From: Marmoricola sp.
Lineage (GTDB): Bacteria; Actinomycetota; Actinomycetes; Propionibacteriales; Nocardioidaceae
Assembly (NCBI GenBank): GCA_025964775.1
Contig: JAOPYE010000025.1
Coordinates: forward strand, 29,458-93,457
Length of the DNA stretch: 64,000 nt
Direction of reading: 5' to 3'
The notes under the pieces are model-generated. The model did not search any database and was not told the DNA's origin. It saw only the letters and a list, made by a program, of their open reading frames with translations. A program made the position numbers and the translations under genes. This document shows positions 61,604 through 64,000 of the stretch, piece by piece; positions within the stretch are counted from its first letter, which is position 1; the number at the start of each line of letters is the position of its first letter.

Positions 61604-62068
61604 GTGCCACAGCACACCGCGAACGCGACCGTCCTCGCGCTGCTCGAGCAGGAGCTGACACTGCTCGCCCGCCACCAGCTCAGCTCCAACCAGCACGAGC
61701 CCGATCTGCACCTTGACCGCTCGGGCTACCAGCTGTTGACCCGGCTCGAGCTCGGACCGCTGTCACTGGGCGGTCTCGCGGAGGCCTTCAAGCTGGACGT
61801 CTCCACCGTCAACCGCCAGATCGCCTCGTTGCGCCGCAAGGGCCTGGTCGAACGGATCCCCGATCCGGCCGGCGGCCTCGCCAACCTGCTGCGCGGCACC
61901 CGCCGCGGTCTTGCACTGCTCCGCGCCGACCGGAAGGTCCGCCATGGCCACGTGGCCAACGTGATCGACAGCTGGGATCCCGCCGAGGTCGAACGCCTCC
62001 AGCGATTGCTCGCCCAGTTCAACGAGTCCATCGAGGCGCTCGAAGGGCGGCCCTGGCCGCGCGCATAG
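61604..62068 (+). CDS. MarR family transcriptional regulator
   Basis: The 154-residue protein starts at a GTG with GAGAGG upstream. Its winged helix (SLGGLAEAFKLDVSTVNRQI around residues 53-72, then SLRRKGLVERIPDPAGG as wing) and flanking dimer helices match MarR. It most likely represses the divergent exporter and itself at 61533-61565. Confidence 0.92.
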   Translation: MPQHTANATVLALLEQELTLLARHQLSSNQHEPDLHLDRSGYQLLTRLELGPLSLGGLAEAFKLDVSTVNRQIASLRRKGLVERIPDPAGGLANLLRGTRRGLALLRADRKVRHGHVANVIDSWDPAEVERLQRLLAQFNESIEALEGRPWPRA

Positions 62069-62089
62069 CCCGATGAGGCGGAGCGACCG

Positions 62090-62959
62090 CTACTCCTCGG
62101 GGGTTTCGTGCTCCGGCAGGTCCTTGGTCTCGTCGTCGTCGACCAGGCAGGTCTTGCAGAAGTCGATGCCGAACGGCGTCAGGTGGATCGAGCGCCGTAC
62201 GACCTTGGCGAACCGCACCGAGTGCATCGCCTCAAGCACGTCCGGCTGTGCCTCGACAACCTGGTACTCCAGCGGGTCCTCGAGCTGCTCGCGGGAGAAC
62301 CAGATCAGACCGAGGCGGAAGAGGTTGTTGAGGTAGGCAGGCACTTCGTCGAGGTAACGAACACCGGCGCGCGGACCGATCATCGTCAGGCCGGCGGAGA
62401 GCAGGTTCGAGCTCACCATCCCGACCGGCCCACCGGTCCGTACGTCGACCGACGGCTGCGGACCACCGCGCAGGAGCAGCAGCAGGATCCGCGCCTCGTC
62501 CGGGGCGACCTCGTCGAGGATCCGCCCGTACGCCGGGTGCGCGACATCGTCGCTCCAGACATCGCGTGAGCGGCGCAGCAGTTCCTCGCCGCGCTCGCGC
62601 AGGGACAGCTCGCGCTTGCGTTCCGGGGCGTCGTCCGGCGCCATCACCGAGCTCAAGGTCATGCTCGCCTCGAACAGGGCCGCCGGGATCGGCACCCCGC
62701 TGGAGACCGCTTGGGCGACGGTGGAGATCGCGCGGGTGGCGTCGGCGAGGTCGGTCGCAACGCCGCGGACCAGCTCACCGGCCGCGCGCGGGTCGGTCAT
62801 CGCCCGGGCCAGGTTGCGCGCAGAGCGGGCACTAGAACCGGCTACCCAGGTCGCCGAGCGCAACCACGCCTTCCCGGCGATGCGGGCAACCCCGGGCAGC
62901 GCCTCGGCTGCTCCCTCCCAGACGGCCGGAGTCCGGTCGCCGCGATCGTGCTCGCTCAT
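62090..62959 (-). CDS. Abi-alpha (DUF4393)-like protein
   Basis: The ATG at 62959 has GGGAGGCAG directly upstream; the product has 289 residues. An N-terminal helical region (WEGAAEALPGVARIAGKAWL) is followed by a DUF4393-type core (ISTVAQAVSSGVPIPAALFE and onward) and a C-terminus with a Cys pair (DFCKTC) and acidic tail. DUF4393 proteins are called abortive infection alpha proteins from phage-resistance work in Lactococcus, but many chromosomal ones have other roles. It overlaps the DUF445-like gene by four bases, forming an operon. Confidence 0.75.
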   Translation of the reverse strand: MSEHDRGDRTPAVWEGAAEALPGVARIAGKAWLRSATWVAGSSARSARNLARAMTDPRAAGELVRGVATDLADATRAISTVAQAVSSGVPIPAALFEASMTLSSVMAPDDAPERKRELSLRERGEELLRRSRDVWSDDVAHPAYGRILDEVAPDEARILLLLLRGGPQPSVDVRTGGPVGMVSSNLLSAGLTMIGPRAGVRYLDEVPAYLNNLFRLGLIWFSREQLEDPLEYQVVEAQPDVLEAMHSVRFAKVVRRSIHLTPFGIDFCKTCLVDDDETKDLPEHETPEE

Positions 62960-64000
62960 CTGCCTCCCACCCCGAAGATCAGCAGGTGGGCGACCCCGCC
63001 TGCAAAGCCCATGATCGCGCCGTGGGCGTAGAGCATCCACTCGTCTTCCTTGATCGCGGACCTCATCATGTCGACGAAATCGCGCGGCGGCAGTTCCTTG
63101 GTCCGTGCCGAGACCAGCGTCCGGATCTTGTCCGCCTGGCGCTTGCTGAACTCGGGATCGCGGAACGGGGTGATCGTCCGGTCGACGGCTTCACTGGCAA
63201 CGGCATCGCGGATGTTGTCGAACTTCTTGCTGCCGATCGCGATCCGGACCGCGCCGCGCACCGGGCCGGCCGCCTGGTCGATCGCCGGCAGCATCGCGGT
63301 CGCGAGCATCTGCCGGGTCCGGTCGCCGCGCGGCCCGTCCAGCAGGAAGTCGCCGATCCGTTCCAGGGTGATCACGTCGTCGGCGATGATCTGCGCGTAG
63401 ACCTCGGCCGCCTCGTTCTGGCGACGCAGGAACAGGCCGTGCACCTTGATGCCCAGGATCCGCTTGGGCTCCGGCGGCTCGAAGATCAGCCACATGCCGA
63501 GCGCGTTGGTCGTCCAGCCGACGAGGATGCCGAGCAGCGGCAGCGCCCACCAGAGGCCGAACCAGTGGTCGATCATCGCGACCGGGATACCGAGCAGGAA
63601 GCCGAAGACGAAACCGAAGACCACCATCAGGTTCAGCTCGCGCTGACCGAAGTCACGGAAGATCCGGACCACCAGGGCGGGGTTGGCCTCGAAGTGGTCG
63701 ATGACCATGATCTTGGGGTCGAGCAGCTGGTCGATGTGGATCCCGATCTCGGTGGTGATCCCGTGCACCACGGTCGGCATCTGCGCCTGGACGCGAGCGA
63801 TGATCGCCTTGCGGGCGGGGCTGGGCAGGTCGCGCCAGAGGTTCGGGTGCTCGCGGGCCATGATGTCCTCGATCATCCGGGGCATGTCCGGTTCGAAGAC
63901 CTTGACGATGTGCTCGGCGATCTGGTCGGGCTCGAGCGGCTGGTAGAACTCGCCGGGCGTGCCGAGTTTCGCGATCGCCTGGTCCACCGCGATGCTGCCC
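62956..64000 (-). CDS. DUF445-like membrane protein, C-terminal part (cut by window edge)
   Basis: The frame is open to the window end; an in-frame GTG at 63987 exists but the preceding sequence (codons for GSIAV) fits the family too, so the true start is probably outside. The visible part has two hydrophobic helices (LMVVFGFVFGFLLGIPVAMI and FGLWWALPLLGILVGWTTNA), the conserved ALGMWLIFEPPEP, and a last helix HGAIMGFAGGVAHLLIFGV. DUF445 (YheB-like) proteins are of unknown function. It is translated into the Abi-alpha-like gene by ATGA overlap. Confidence 0.82.
   Translation of the reverse strand, partial: GSIAVDQAIAKLGTPGEFYQPLEPDQIAEHIVKVFEPDMPRMIEDIMAREHPNLWRDLPSPARKAIIARVQAQMPTVVHGITTEIGIHIDQLLDPKIMVIDHFEANPALVVRIFRDFGQRELNLMVVFGFVFGFLLGIPVAMIDHWFGLWWALPLLGILVGWTTNALGMWLIFEPPEPKRILGIKVHGLFLRRQNEAAEVYAQIIADDVITLERIGDFLLDGPRGDRTRQMLATAMLPAIDQAAGPVRGAVRIAIGSKKFDNIRDAVASEAVDRTITPFRDPEFSKRQADKIRTLVSARTKELPPRDFVDMMRSAIKEDEWMLYAHGAIMGFAGGVAHLLIFGVGGR

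Noticed and set aside
1..64000. CRISPR arrays, prophage, IS elements, rRNA
   Set aside because: No regularly spaced repeats, transposase, integrase or phage structural genes were seen on either strand.

Overview
The window is high-GC, gene-dense DNA in which almost every gene has a close counterpart in actinobacteria. BldC, a DUF3073 protein, a DUF3151 protein, a class E sortase, CYP51 and CYP123-type P450s, a small (752 aa) PurL that needs PurS and PurQ, and an HspR-type operator before clpB all point the same way. Gene content and codon use suggest a Nocardioides-like member of the Nocardioidaceae; this is inference from content, not from a marker gene. No prophage, transposase, integrase or CRISPR array was seen. 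The DNA looks chromosomal and mostly housekeeping, with scattered accessory genes.

Layout. (1) 1-8602, minus strand: a tightly packed operon of about eleven genes (SDR, CYP51, ferredoxin, NTF2-like protein, aldehyde dehydrogenase, SDR, HIBADH-like dehydrogenase, CMD-family protein, TetR, CYP123-like P450, and a conserved protein cut by the window edge). It is faced by a divergent SDR and enoyl-CoA hydratase pair (8719-10292) across a perfect 14-bp palindrome. The set corresponds closely to the mycobacterial cyp51 locus. (2) 10359-10492: tRNA-Phe and a terminator. (3) 10681-14493: small accessory genes, including a start-domain gene split by an in-frame TGA, a membrane-anchored metalloprotease, a patatin and a crotonase. 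(4) 14567-31713: bldC, DUF3073, purM, purF, an M20 peptidase, an LCP protein, a sterol-carrier-like protein, an ArsR regulator with a divergent MFS exporter, purL, a secreted cell-wall-type protein, purQ-purS, a lipoprotein, a CoA ligase with two START-like proteins, and purC. (5) 31809-38098: an MFS transporter, a DUF421 protein, a secreted protein with internal repeats, and a phosphotransferase operon facing a TetR gene. (6) 38095-43528: purB-purD, an alpha/beta hydrolase facing TetR, a phosphoribosyltransferase and a VapBC module. (7) 43573-59946: catalase-like protein and purA, a lipid-kinase-like protein, a methyltransferase, DUF3151, a DHA2 exporter, an acyltransferase, fba, SpoU methylase, DedA, pyrE, sortase, an aminotransferase and clpB. 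(8) 60110-64000: an MFS/MarR pair with two operator boxes, then an Abi-alpha-like gene and a DUF445-like gene running off the end.

How the genes fit together. Ten purine genes (purF, D, S, Q, L, M, C, B, A and the coupled neighbours) cover most of the route from PRPP to AMP; purN, purE/K and purH are not in the window. Gene order matches two separate stretches of the Mycobacterium tuberculosis map (about Rv0760c-Rv0810c and Rv0357c-Rv0384c, from memory), joined here. The P450 operon encodes two monooxygenases, one unusual 3Fe-4S-type ferredoxin as the likely electron donor, and oxidoreductases that could process a sterol-like or terpenoid lipid; the substrate cannot be read from sequence. Several divergent regulator/target pairs carry clear inverted repeats. 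Short intergenic repeats occur in several places and in two cases form parts of coding regions or a duplicated gene boundary.
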